The translations under genes were made by a program, and so were the position numbers. Shown piece after piece: positions 1 through 10,905 of a stretch of 64,000 nt of DNA. Each line of letters opens with the position of its first letter. The stretch's first letter is position 1. The notes beneath the pieces were generated by a model. That model saw nothing but the letters and a program-made list of their open reading frames with translations. It was not told where the DNA came from and did no database searches. Source of the stretch: Hysterangium stoloniferum (Eukaryota > Basidiomycota > Agaricomycetes > Hysterangiales > Hysterangiaceae); the NCBI GenBank assembly GCA_015178975.1, contig WHVD01000027.1, positions 124,001 to 188,000 of the forward strand, given 5' to 3'.

Positions 1-323
1 AAATACAAGTAATCCAGCCCCAGGAATTGTCATCGCTTTCCGTGAGTTCCAGCAACTCTCATCCACATTTCAACGACATATTTACGTTAAAATCTTCCAG
101 TACCCATGGCCGTATTCCTTATGTTCGGAACTCAACCGGTAAGTTGGTTGAAATGTGCCTCTCCCGTTGATCCTAATTGAATTCACAGGATATGCTCCGC
201 GCCTGGGGATTGTGGAGAGATGAAGACCAGACGAGAACTCAGCTCAGTTCACAACAACTGAGTGAGCCCTCACGACATCATCAGTCAATCCCCCTCCATG
301 TCAAGGCTGCAGCAGCCAGTTGA
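1..323 (+). pseudogene. 3' end of a fungal 7TM receptor-like gene, copy A (cut by window edge)
   Basis: The window opens inside a gene whose last exons can be read as 1-41, 101-138 and 189-323, with introns 42-100 (GTGAG...CCAG) and 139-188 (GTAAG...ACAG). The frame reads into FGTQPDMLRAWGLWR, the end of the last helix and start of the cytoplasmic tail of the large basidiomycete 7TM receptor-like family, and stops at TGA 321-323. The same exons are found in the fuller copy at 11587-13019. The tail differs: copy A has a longer Gln/His-containing end because of small indels. Whether copy A is a working gene cannot be told, since the rest lies outside the window. Confidence 0.6.
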
Positions 324-910
324 ACACATCTTCTAATTCCGAAAGATTTTATCAGCTACTTTTATGACAAAATTATTGTGGCGTCCCGACGGGATAGCGG
401 CGAATTGAAATATGAACGATCCTAACAGCACCGAAAATAGCTAACGAATATGTAATGACGTGTATACATATGTTCTGTTGTAACTGCCTTCCATAGAGGG
501 AACACTACATGTTACATCGGCACTATCTATGTACCCCGTATAGCCATCTTCAAATGGTGTATTTCAGACCGTCACCTCTTGTTTCAGTTAGAAAAGATAT
601 TTTGGTGTCTAAAAACAACCGGGCAGTATTCGAGGGAGTTGTTAGTAGTAAGTATCGATATACTTCGACGGCGCGCGTGAGATTATGCAGGAAATAACCA
701 CACATTTTCAACAAACGGAACATGTACATTAATTTGTATACAGTGGATTTTCGAGGGGAGAGAAACTAAATTTTCATATAATCTCTTCTGTACCATTTAA
801 AGTGCTTAAATGTACTAAAGATGTAAAGAAAGGAGGAAGCATCAAGTATACCATGTGCTAACATAACAGTATGACCGCAAGGAGCACAACAAAACCGCAT
901 GCGTCCCTTA
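324..910. repeat. Duplicated segment downstream of receptor copy A
   Basis: This non-coding stretch matches 13020-13562 closely, with scattered substitutions and small indels. It follows the receptor 3' exons in both places, so the duplication spans gene end plus about 550 bp of downstream DNA. No convincing gene is present in it. Confidence 0.75.
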
Positions 911-1142
911 CAGCTGTTTCGGGTACATAGTTTGAAAATAAAGAAATTCCGCTTTGGATCTCAAAAGTAATTGCCATGTAACTCCATAACAGGAGGGAAA
1001 TAAGATATGAAACTTTGATTTAATATATTTATACAGTGACCTGCAAAACCGTTGCAATGTTTTGCAACTTTTCAGACACTGGCAAATAGAACTAGCAGAA
1101 AAATAGGCAAAATTAAGATAAATTAGTGTGTGATAGAGTACT
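911..1142. other. AT-rich spacer
   Basis: Nothing recognisable. It lies between the end of the duplicated receptor block and an LTR remnant. Confidence 0.4.
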
Positions 1143-1450
1143 ATATGGATGATTCATTCTGATATCATATTATCATCATAGATAAGTGATATATAGTATA
1201 AAAGGGCAATGATAGGAGTGAGGGAAGTCAGTGTATTATAATCTGTATTCTTAATATTGTATTATTATTTCGACTTCTATTCATAATATCTTCAACTTAA
1301 TTTCTGGTGTGCTTCTGTGTCCTATCTTTGCCTCACACTTTATCAACAGGATGAATTAATACCTCATTGAACAAGGCATCTGTACTCAATATTGTTGAAT
1401 ATTCTTTGATTGTTTATTCAATTTTATTGAGTAAAATTCAATTCCTGTCA
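1143..1450 (+). repeat. Diverged solo LTR fragment, TGTCAC family
   Basis: It matches the 3' part of the LTR at 60352-60855, including the shared GGGCAATGATAGGA and GGAAGTCAGT segments and the TTTATTGAGTAAAATT end. The right end is CCTGTCA at 1450. The 5' part has decayed or was lost; the match starts near 1143. Confidence 0.65.
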
Positions 1451-3777
1451 GACCCTCTATCTCTCAACTCTTAGTAATTCCACCCTCTGGTTGATTAACC
1501 TCAGTGTTGACTCTTGCTCATATTGTACTATCTGCTCTGTTTGAAATACTGGAGCACCCTGACAGTTTGTGTGAGGGTGCAACACATAAGTTGAAGCCAA
1601 GCTCCACTACAGTTATAGAGTCAGACCTCCCAACTAGTATGATCTCTATTGTCAGCCCCCCAATTAACTCATTTCCTATCATTGGCCCTCTGACTAGAGC
1701 ATTCCCCCTCTTCCCAGCTTAGATCTTAATAAAGTCAATCAACCAGGGAGTCCTCACTATCTATACTAGATTAGTTAAATCAGTTGCTAGAATTGATAGA
1801 GATGGGCAAGTATTATAGTTGATTGAGAGTAGGATGTTGACTACTATGTTGAAGTATTAGAACTAGAGGTCTCCAGCCTTTTCAAAGATGATGCTATAAC
1901 TTTGGCACCTTTTTGCACAGTTTTCTTCAGGGCTACTGCCTTGCACAAGAGGACTGATAACTTACTGGAAGATGTGTCAGTGGACTTTGCCATGATGCAA
2001 AAAGGTATTCCTACAACTTATATATGTAGGTGATGTCCAATTTATAGCTCCTAGGACCCAATTTTAAATTTGTTGACCTTTGTCAAGGTCCCTGCAGTTG
2101 GAATGAACCCATTAACAAGGTACAAGTTGGATTTTGTGATCACTTGTTTGAAGTACCTTCACTATGTGGCATAAATGTCCAGCAAGTCGCCACAGGGGGG
2201 TGCACAAGTTTTGCACAAACACCCCAAGGGCATGTTTGGGTTGGGGGGCAAATGAATTTGGTCAACTTGGACTAGGAGGAAATATTGTTGTATCTAATGT
2301 GTCAGTGCTGACTGAAATTCTACTGAACAAGTTCACAAAGTGAGGACTGGTGAGCTGCTGTGTAAATATTACTGCAGGTGCATGCTGAATTGTCATCCTT
2401 TAACACTTGTCAGAATAGGTTAATATGTATAATAGGTGGTGATTGTTACAACCTGTTCCCAGATGTTTCAATATCTGACTTCCAACTTCTGACTATGGAC
2501 CATCATAGTTACTGTATCTTCCGTATTCTTCCCTTGTTCCGCATTTGGTAATTTGTCTGTTGACAAGTATTCACTCGTTTGTTTATTATATTCCTGTTTT
2601 GGAATATTGTCTCCCCAATTCGTCTTATTGTATTCCCATTTCAGAATACTTACATTTCCATCTTATTGTGGTCTTAGTTTGTAGTACAATAACAAGAAGA
2701 CTTATATTAGTTTCCGCAAATTTGTACTTTACTTTAGATCTGATATCAACTTAGTTTCTTATTCCCTCTTCTGTCTTTCTGTATGCTCGATATTCGGAAC
2801 TCTTCAGAACTCTGAATATCTGTATCTTCCAGTGTAAGTCTCGCTTTTGAAATTAAGGACTTTTGAGCATTTACGTAGAGGTGCAGCATATAAGCTGAAG
2901 CTGTTGTCCTGACCCTATCCAATAGTTCCCGAATTCCTGATGATTTTCCAATAGTTCCGGAATAAGTTCTGACATGGCACTTAACAGTGATTTAACTCTG
3001 TTTATCATTGAAAGGGATCTACCCACAGGATCTGCGATTGCTGTTGATGTTCTCACATGTGGAAATGGCTAATGGGGCAGACTCAGTTCTTACTCCAATG
3101 CTCAGAGCAATCCAGTCAAAGTCAAAAACATAAGTGGTCTTTTCGAATGTCTGTCACAACTGTGTGAGATGGTGTCTGGGATGCGACACAGAAGTCTCTG
3201 TAAGAGGTTGCTCGTATCCCACCTTGCAATGTTAAGTGATTTAACAGATTGTATTGAGCAACAATGACTGTCTAGCTGTCGAAATATGGGACATCAGATG
3301 GGGTGGATTGGAAAATGGGCCATGGACTGTGCAGAGGGCATGATGACTGGTATTGACTAAATGACCAATGCCATTTCTCTTCCTGTCTTAATGAAGTATG
3401 AAATATGGCCTTTTAGATGTCTCATTTTCTTCTATGGATACTCTACAGGTTTTACACATCTCTGGAACATTTCCACAGTACAGTCTACAGCTTGATCAAT
3501 GTGATAGAGAATAGGAGTGTTTAACTTTTGCACTGGGGTTGGAGGAGGCAAGTGTAAGGGATACTATGAGTTCAGTGGAGTATAGTACAGTATGTAGATT
3601 GCTGCATAACTAAAATGATTGCTAGTGTCTATGTATTGCCTAAACTCTTTCCTCAATGTCCTATGCCTTAAACTATGCCTTAAGCAACTGATTTGGTCTG
3701 ATATTGCTCATGCTGCAAACAGTGTCAAAATGAACAGATAAGTAAAAGTTTTGCTTACAATAGGACCTGGTTCTATT
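1451..3777. other. Decayed transposon-derived spacer with two copies of a conserved block
   Basis: No supportable gene. Two places, about 1572-1598 and 2877-2901, carry the conserved block G(A/T)GGNGCANCNNATAAG(C/T)TGAAGC that recurs at 57951, 59131 (reverse) and 61382. The DNA before the second copy resembles the DNA before the copies at 57951 and 61382. This suggests remnants of one dispersed element family. Confidence 0.5.
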
Positions 3778-4070
3778 CACATTCTGGTTTGCATTCTGGT
3801 TCAAATTCTTGTCCACATTCTGGTTCGCGTTCGCATTCTGGTTCACATTCGCATTCTGGTTCGCGTTCTGGTTTGCATTCTGGTTTGCATTCTTGTCCAC
3901 ATTCTTGTCAGTGTTCTGGTTCACATTCTGGTTCACATTCTGGTTTGTGTTCTCATCCGTGTTCTGGTTCACATTCTGGTTTGTGTTCTCATCCATGTTC
4001 TGGTTCACGTTCTAGTTTGTATTCTTGTCCACATTCTGGTTTGCATTCTGGTTTGTGGGGAGCCGGGCTG
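3778..4070. repeat. Minisatellite A, irregular hexamer-based array
   Basis: An imperfect tandem array of hexamers of the type TTCTGG, TTCACA, TTTGCA and TTCTTG, arranged in mixed 12-24 bp units. One strand is T/G/C-rich and the other A/G/C-rich. Stop codons are nearly absent, so long frames stay open on both strands: the minus strand reads as Asn/Gln-rich repeats such as NQNVNQNTD, and the plus strand as Ser/His/Gly-rich. These frames are a by-product of the repeat, and no gene is claimed. Confidence 0.85.
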
Positions 4071-5142
4071 TGTGCAGGTAAGTCAGAGGCCTGATCAGGA
4101 TTTTCGGAATTTTCTGACATAGGTATGTAGATGAGAAGCTTCACAGCTACCACTGGACAGGAATTGCTGCCAACTTAATTTCTGATACTAGACAAAGTTG
4201 GTTGTCCCAGCTTAGTGTTCTTAACATTGTCTCCAGGACTCACATTGCAACTCATTTCCATCCACCTCCATTCCACTTTCATTCAGAGCTTGCTCACCTC
4301 AAGGTCATTGCCATCCATTTTGGCATCACCCTCTCCCTCCACATTGTCCTCTGCTTCTAGGCTCTTTCTGCCCATGTCTGCTGCAAATCTCCATTGGTTA
4401 TGTTGCTACACCACAATGGCCTCTATTCCATTATGGTATATTGTGTGCTACCTCATTGGTGGGGTATTCTAAGTCTTTCAATGGGTAATGGAGAGGTAGG
4501 ATAAACAGTTCATACAAAGACTCACACACACCAGATTACTTAACTGCTTGGCAGTGCTCCGAGCCATGGGAACCTGTAGAAAAGCCAAAGTCACATTTGG
4601 CATTGGGCCCAAAAATTGAATTTTGGCTGGAATGGATAGGAATGATGTAGGAGATCTAGACTGGCTCTATCTCAAATGACAGCCAAGAGCAGGTACACCT
4701 ACAACACCAACCCTTCCACCCTGTAGTGCTGGACCACCAGCTCAACTAACCGCCAGTGCCAGTACCAACCAACTAAATGACCCACAATTTAGATGTGACT
4801 GGGTGATTTGTGCTATCTAGGTAACTGGTAGCTGAAACTGTTTATATACCGTTTCAAAACACTGACAAGTTTATCTTTTCAAGCATGAGCACTACAACTA
4901 CTGAAGACCTGCAAGATTACAGAATGGAACTCACATGTGTGGTGTCAGCTAAGTAATGGGTTTGAGATGGTATTGTCTTTTCACTGACACAACATAGCCT
5001 GCACTGGATACCCACACCCAGAACATGCAAATGGATGATGTTCAGATGACTTTCATGTGGGAATCCCAGTATCACAATCACATTTTTTGGGTAATTGGTG
5101 GGTGATATTTTTTAATTGTGCTAAGTGGAGGACTTTATTGAG
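4071..5142. other. Spacer between minisatellites A and B
   Basis: No supportable gene, repeat or RNA was seen. Short frames here lack family resemblance and are not reported. Confidence 0.4.
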
Positions 5143-5770
5143 ATTTCGCATTCTTGTCCGTGTTCTTGTCACGTTCTGGTTCACGTTCTTGTCCACGTTC
5201 TGGTTCACGTTCTTGTCCACGTTCTGGTTCACGTTCTTGTCCACGTTCTGGTTCACGTTCTTGTCCACGTTCTGGTTCACGTTCTTGTCCACGTTCTGGT
5301 TCACGTTCTTGTCCACGTTCTGGTTCACGTTCTTGTCCACGTTCTGGTTCACGTTCTTGTCCACGTTCTGGTTCACGTTCTTGTCCACGTTCTGGTTCAC
5401 GTTCTTGTCCACGTTCTGGTTCACGTTCTTGTCCACGTTCTGGTTCACGTTCTTGTCCACGTTCTGGTTCACGTTCTTGTCCATGTTCTGGTTCACGTTC
5501 TTGTCCACGTTCTGGTTCACGTTCTTGTCCACGTTCTGGTTCACGTTCTTGTCCACGTTCTGGTTCACGTTCTTGTCCACGTTCTGGTTCACGTTCTTGT
5601 CCACGTTCTGGTTCACGTTCTTGTCCACGTTCTGGTTCACGTTCTTGTCCACGTTCTGGTTCACGTTCTTGTCCACGTTCTGGTTCACGTTCATGTTCTT
5701 GTTCAATAGATTGGAATTCCATTGCACCCTCATTTTCATCTGCTAAATAGTTGCTAGACCCACTTTGCAA
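5135..5770 (-). CDS. Candidate repeat protein, octapeptide EREPERGQ array
   Basis: I do not recognise this protein. On the minus strand a frame runs from an N-terminal non-repeated part (ending YLADENEGAMEFQSIEQ) into about 21 copies of EREPERGQ, then a short tail DKNTDKNAKSQ and a stop. One repeat has His in place of Arg. The reason to take this frame seriously is that the non-repeated part is conserved, in this frame, in a second cassette at 7047-7150: LECKWQKTRTSGSSTGPLQ here matches the other copy except for a stop in place of Trp. Other frames through the array (VNQNVDKN on this strand, Ser/Arg/Cys-rich on the other) are also open because the unit is 24 bp and lacks stops. It could be a transposon-encoded fragment; no function is claimed. 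The 5' part of any gene is not resolved. Confidence 0.3.
   Translation of the reverse strand: MQSGSSNYLADENEGAMEFQSIEQEHEREPERGQEREPERGQEREPERGQEREPERGQEREPERGQEREPERGQEREPERGQEREPERGQEREPEHGQEREPERGQEREPERGQEREPERGQEREPERGQEREPERGQEREPERGQEREPERGQEREPERGQEREPERGQEREPERGQEREPERGQEREPERGQEREPERDKNTDKNAKSQ
5162..5694. repeat. Minisatellite B, 24-bp unit, about 22 near-identical copies
   Basis: A tandem array made of four hexamer-like blocks (GTTCTG, GTTCAC, GTTCTT, GTCCAC) forming a 24-bp unit, repeated about 22 times. Reading across it I find only one substitution, a C to T near 5483. Such uniformity points to recent expansion or homogenisation. Copy number in an assembly may be compressed. 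Confidence 0.95.
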
Positions 5771-6022
5771 GGGACCTGTTGAGCTCCCAGATGTCCTAGT
5801 CTTCTGCCACTTGCATTCCAGACTAATAAGCTACATAGCTCTAAGACAATATAGACATAAAAATGTCATGGTGATGCAGATGATGAAGCCCAGAGGGAAA
5901 TCCTGACTCTTCAAAACCAAATCTTTTTTATTTTTGTCAAAAATAAATAACCAAGGATTTAGCAAAATACTCACAAGATAATATGAGACAATTGTTAAGA
6001 GGGAACAGTAGGATTCCAGGGG
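5703..6022. repeat. Right flank of minisatellite B, duplicated at 7047-7366
   Basis: About 320 bp that aligns almost gap-free with 7047-7366, including the segments AGGGACCTGTTGA, CCAGATGTCCTAGTC and AAATAACCAAGGATTTAGCA. Both copies directly follow a minisatellite, so arrays B and C sit in two copies of one cassette. After about 6022 and 7366 the sequences diverge. Confidence 0.85.
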
Positions 6023-6425
6023 GGATGTTGAGGCCTACTAAGTACTCAAAATGAAATGCTATGAAGGGAGCTATGAGAGGAACTACAATACAACTGACAA
6101 GCAGAAGCAAAGACATTATTTTGGCATAAGAAAAAAAAAAGTATAATGCCAAGTAAAAGGCAATCCAAACAACCCGTAGTATGAGGAAGCAGAAAACTCT
6201 TCCTTTGTGGTAAGAATTGAGAATACTGGCCTTGTTCAACTGGTCTTTCCAAAAGAAGGAAATCAAGGATAGGACCAGCTGTATGCCATCAGACATGATA
6301 AAAGAAAAGGGGAGTAAAGAGCATGAGGTGCTATGAAAAACAAAACAGAGATTAAAAGATTTTATAAGATAAGTTGTGGTGGGAGTGATGAAGATACATT
6401 GAGCAACAGGTCTTGTCACATGCAA
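5937..6425 (-). other. Open hydrophobic frame of 162 codons, function unknown
   Basis: A minus-strand frame rich in Phe, Leu, Ile and Ser with several hydrophobic stretches. Its 3' part lies inside the duplicated cassette flank. I see no family resemblance and no matching frame in the second cassette, so it may simply be a chance ORF in T-rich sequence. Confidence 0.15.
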
Positions 6426-6589
6426 GTTACTTTTATTTATTTATTACGTTTATATACTGCATCACATAACTAAGATACATAGCAGTCAGAGAGAAGGCAG
6501 GGAGGACAGAGAAAGGGCCTGGGGCAGGAAGAATTGACAAGGGGGGTGAGGTGGTGCTTATGTCTTATGGAAAGCATTGGGTTGGTGTT

Positions 6590-6976
6590 CTTGTTCATCT
6601 TGTTCTTGTCCATGTTGATGTTCTTGTTCACGTTGATGTTCTTGTTCACGTTGGTGTTCTTGTTCACATTGGTGTTCTTGTTCACATTGGTGTTCTTGTT
6701 CACATTGGTGTTCTTGTTCACATTGGTGTTCTTGTTCACGTTGGTGTTCTTGTTCACATTGGTGTTCTTGTTCACGTTGGTGTTCTTGTTCACATTGGTG
6801 TTCTTGTTCACATTGGTGTTCTTGTTCATGTTGGTGTTCTCATTCTCGTTCTCGTTGGTGTTCTCATTCTCATTCACATTTGTGTTCTCGTTCGCATTTG
6901 CATTCTTGTTCACATTCACATTCTCGTTCGCATTTGTGTTCTTGTTCACATTCACATTTACATTTACATTGCTTTT
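6590..6976. repeat. Minisatellite C, 18-bp unit grading into 6/12-bp units
   Basis: About a dozen 18-bp units (GTTCTTGTTCACATTGGT type, with CACGTTGGT variants) followed by a less regular hexamer-based part to about 6976. The minus strand reads VNKNTN repeats in one frame and EQEHQC in another. The array shares its hexamer vocabulary and its right-hand flank with minisatellite B but has a different unit length. Confidence 0.9.
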
Positions 6977-7046
6977 CTTGTGAGGGACCTGGTTCACTTT
7001 CATGTTTTTTCTCTCACACTCGAGATGATAGCTGATGAACAGAACT

Positions 7047-7366
7047 GATAGATTGGAGTTCCAGTGCATTCTCAGTTTCATCTGCTGAATGATTGCCAGA
7101 CCAGCCCTGCAAGGGACCTGTTGAACTCCCAGATGTCCTAGTCTTCTGCTACTTGCATTCCAGACCAATAAGCCACAAAGCTCTAAGACCATATAGACAT
7201 AGAAATGTCATGGTGATGCAGATGACAAAGCCTAAAGGGAAATCCTGATCCTTCAAAACAAAATTTTTTTATCTTTGTCAAAAATAAATAACCAAGGATT
7301 TAGCAAAATACTTACAAGACAATATAAGACAATTATTGAGAAGAGGGAACAGTAGAATTCCAGGGA
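7047..7366. repeat. Right flank of minisatellite C, second cassette copy
   Basis: Homologous to 5703-6022. In the minus-strand frame conserved between the two copies (ELQSIS, ADETENALE, GSSTGPLQ), this copy has TAG where the first has a Trp codon, so here the putative reading frame is broken. Confidence 0.8.
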
Positions 7367-8245
7367 GCAGTGGGGACAATGTGGGTGAGGGGGTCATTCA
7401 CGTGCAAATTGCATAAGGAGGTGGATGCAGTTGACAATGATGATTGAAAGCCAATGAGGGTGTGACCCATCTTTCTGCAACAAGGAAAGATCAATGATGT
7501 AAATGTGTAACCAGGTGATTTCTTTCTTGATTCAATAATGCACTGCAAGACTTGATGATGGAGATATCCTCTGGGTTAAGATGTAGCACTTGCAACATAT
7601 GTATATAGGCAGTTCAGTGGGATAATTGGTGTTACTTGCAGTGCATTATTGAATTCTCACCTGTCAAACATTGATTTATTTGGACATTAGGGGACTCTTG
7701 AGGAGGAAGTGCCTTTTGACAGTTGTGAATGCCTCCCATCTCCCTATCCTTTATTTCACTAACGTCTTCATCATAGTTATGCATGGCTTTGTGTTGGACT
7801 GGATAGTGGGACCATGGAGAGATTCACACCTGGTTATGTAACTAATACTGAAATATGCTCAGGACAAGAGTTGGGTGAAAGTAATGCCAGGGTAGGCTGC
7901 TTTTCTCCTCATTTCTATATTCATAAACAATTGTACATCCAGAAAGCAGCACAGGAAGGCAAAATTAACATCCAGAAAGTTCCAGCTGGGCTCCTCAGTG
8001 TCAAGCCTAGGAAGGTTTTCCTAAAAGAGGAAGACACAGTGATACTGCCCTAACACAAAGTAAAACAAAACTGCCACTGCAGAGATCATCTTTCTCCTAG
8101 ACATACATACACAACTTCAATGTAGCATACTCAAACCCACACACTAACCCATATTCAACCATCTGCCTATCCTGATTCTTCTCCTCCACACATGACATCC
8201 AATATCCAATCAAGTATACTGTCACAACCATCACATGTCACATAT
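7367..8245. other. Spacer, no gene recognised
   Basis: Contains a 79-codon plus-strand frame at 7814-8053 without recognisable family features. No other structure was seen. Confidence 0.35.
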
Positions 8246-8647
8246 TGTCACAAACATTCAAAGGTAATATTCGACAACTCTTCGACCTATTGAATTCAAC
8301 TCGACAAACCGAACATTATTCAACACCATTGAATCTCTTTCGACATGTCTCATTTCAATGTCATATATGATTTCATAATTAGTTCATAACATAGTCATAA
8401 CGATACGACGAAAATCATAAAAGGGCTATGAAAGGAACAAGGGAAGTCAGTCGAAATATCTGTATATTAGTGATATTAGTAATCTACTTTGTCGTGACTT
8501 CTTCAACAAATACTTCCGTGAGTTCTCGCGACTGGTATAGCCTCTTACTTCATCGACAGGGTGAATTTATACTTCATCGAACGAGGCTTTCAAGTTCGGT
8601 TGATAGAATATTATTCGACTTTATCGAAGAATAATCGATTCGTGACA
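8246..8647 (+). repeat. Solo LTR, TGTCAC...GTGACA family
   Basis: A 402-bp unit beginning TGTCACAAAC and ending TTCGTGACA, a 6-bp inverted terminal repeat typical of LTR ends. The interior carries AAAAGGGCTATGAAAGG and GGAAGTCAGTCG like the copy at 60352-60855. The bases outside (CATAT left, TATAC right) are not a clean target duplication. No internal retroelement domain flanks it, hence solo. Confidence 0.8.
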
Positions 8648-8805
8648 TATACCCCATCTTTGTTTTTTTCCTGGACCATGATTTGATGTGAATTCCTAGT
8701 GAGCTGCTATTCAATTCTCAGCACAGATAGCATCAATGGTAGTGCTGGCATAGGACAGGTGAACCAACAGGGGGTGTGAGGGGCAATGTGAGGGATGTGA
8801 GTGAG

Positions 8806-9399
8806 TGTGAAGAGTAGTGGAAGTTCTAACCATTCTATATACGAAGAATATCGACCGTTTAGGTATGACACTAAGATGTATTGACTACTTAGTTCAATAC
8901 GGTAGAAGGAAGTAGCTATCTAGAATAAGGTAGAGAGCTAAATGAATAAGTAGAATTGACTGTCAAGTGCGATTCTGAACGACTGCTCGAGAGTAAAGTA
9001 GAGTACTAGAGAGTCGAATAATAGAGTAGCGTGGATGTGGTCCATGCGAGTTGCGATAAGGATTGAGTTTTGACTGGTACAGTTCGAAACTCTGATAGAG
9101 TAGATAGCTAAAGCCCATCTGTGATGGTCAAGACGATACACCAATCACAACTTACAGGACACTAATGGGTGTCTGGGTAAGTTGTGGTTGCGGTGTAAAA
9201 AGTGTCTGAGTTCTAAACTACGGGCACTAGAATACACAAGTCTGATGTGTGTGTGCCCACAAGAGTCGATGTACCGCATACATAGGTCATTGAACTAATT
9301 ATAGATATAATAAAAGAGAGAAAATAGAAATAATAAAGGAAATATAGTAAGAGCTCATCCGACTATATTTCCTGAGTGTATTTCGCCATACCTCTCACA
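8806..9399. repeat. Solo LTR, TGTGA...TCACA family, with target duplication
   Basis: A 594-bp unit starting TGTGAAGAGTAGTGG and ending CCATACCTCTCACA. It is flanked on both sides by the identical 5 bp GTGAG (8801-8805 and 9400-9404). The same unit occurs inverted at 56664-57294 and direct at 61455-62084. TG...CA ends plus a 5-bp duplication are the signature of LTR integration; the lack of internal region makes it a solo LTR. Confidence 0.9.
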
Positions 9400-9404
9400 G
9401 TGAG

Positions 9405-10137
9405 GGATGTGCCAAAAGAAGAAGAAAAGATGTTAAATACTGTCATCATTCAATCAAACCCTTACTTACCACCAGCCATTTATCTTCCTTCACTGATACC
9501 CACTCTTTAATAACTCTAACTTCTCATCCATACCTCTCACTGTGTCCTACATGGAGGAATCTCTATTCCAAACAGCCATTTCCCAGTTGCTCTTCAACCA
9601 GACAATGTGTAAACCCAAAGAGTCCCAGCTCACTGCCCTTGAACTGAAGGACCACCCAATTGCCAACTTACTTGTATGATGAGCATGGTGATGAAAAAAT
9701 GACAAGCATGAAGATAGGTTTTCACATGCAGGCTCTGAGTCAGAGTTGGAGTTGGAGTTGGAGTTGGAGTTGGAGTTGGAGTTGGAGTTGGAGTTGGATT
9801 CTGGACCTGGAACAGACTTGGAGTCAGATGGATGTTGAGCTCACACATGTCACAATGACTTGTTCATTATCCTGAGTCTTTTTTGTACCATCAAGAGGAT
9901 TACTGATCACTGATCATCACATTTTTCGATCTACTTTCAAATAAGTCTCTGCGTCATCCAAGGCTCCTTGATGCAGAAACCCTCTCTGCAACACAGCACT
10001 CTGAGGTTTAGGTCTATTAAACATGGGGGCCGTGTATGTCAAGGAGCTGACGATTATAAGCATTAGGAAGGGGGTTACTAATTAAGTGGTTGTCTGGACA
10101 CATCTGGATCAGCACACTTTGAAACAGACAGTGGGGG
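9405..10137. other. Spacer holding a short hexamer array
   Basis: No gene recognised. It contains the GAGTTG microsatellite listed separately. Confidence 0.4.
9743..9798. repeat. Minisatellite D, GAGTTG x about 9
   Basis: Nine perfect tandem copies of the hexamer GAGTTG plus a partial copy. Like arrays A-C it has a 6-bp period and strand asymmetry. Open frames across it read Trp-Ser or Thr-Pro repeats and are not claimed as genes. Confidence 0.95.
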
Positions 10138-10610
10138 TGACACAAATTGAGTTTCCTTTGATTAAGTTGAAGAATAATTGTAATATATTCTACAAAACCA
10201 AATACAGAAGCCTCATTCAATGAAGTATAGATTCACCCTGTTGATGAAGTGAGTGGCTAATACCAGTTGTGAAGGCTCACAGATGTTAATGTTGAAGAGT
10301 TTCAATGATCATGTAAGATAAGATCAAGAGATAGATTAATAATACAGATAACTAATATACAATCGAGAGATTTTCTGACTGAAGTCCTTCATTCTTCTGA
10401 TTGCCCTTTTATGCCTTTGTTAACTTATGATTAAACTATGACTTATGAATGAAATCATATATGATGTTGAAATGAGACAAGTCAAATGAATTCAAGGGTG
10501 TCGAAGATGTTGAATAGAATGTTGAGTTGGAATTTTTGTTGAAGATAAATCAATGTGTCAAAGATGAGTCAAAGAGTTGTTGAAAGTTACCTTGAATATT
10601 TTGAAGGTTG
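10138..10610 (-). repeat. Diverged LTR, TGTCAC family, reverse orientation
   Basis: Read on the minus strand it follows the LTR at 8246-8647 from its 3' end (TGACACAAATTGAG on the plus strand at 10138) through the GATTGCCCTTTTATGCC and CTGAAGTCCTTC segments to about 10610. Substitutions are frequent, so it is an older copy. Confidence 0.65.
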
Positions 10611-10905
10611 GAAATACTACAGATATTGCCCAAGGGGACTGTAGTGGACTGGCTGCCTTTTCACTGGCAAAAGTGAGGAACCAAGTGGAAAGAGTAAGGC
10701 CCAAGACCTAATGTAACAACACAGAGTGTGATTCAGAGATTGCAAACTTGATTATATTTGTAAAGTAAATGATACCTTGCAACCAACAATATTAATATTA
10801 ATATTTGACAAAACCTTCTCTAACAAAACAGTCAAGATTTTTTTTTTTTTGCTCAACAATGATTAAAAATAGCAAGTAAAAATAATTGAAACAACCTACC
10901 AGTGA

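Noticed and set aside
3673-4122. Minus- and plus-strand ORFs in minisatellite A (Asn/Gln-rich, Val/Leu/Ile-rich).
   Set aside because: Repeat by-products without flanking coding signal.
5057-5746. Long plus-strand frames across minisatellite B (Phe/Trp/Thr-rich, Val/His/Leu-rich and Ser/Arg/Cys-rich).
   Set aside because: All are products of a stop-free 24-bp unit; unlike the minus-strand EREPERGQ frame they have no conserved non-repeated part in the second cassette.
3778-6976. Possible CRISPR-like arrays because of regular repeats.
   Set aside because: Units are contiguous without unique spacers, and the genome is eukaryotic.
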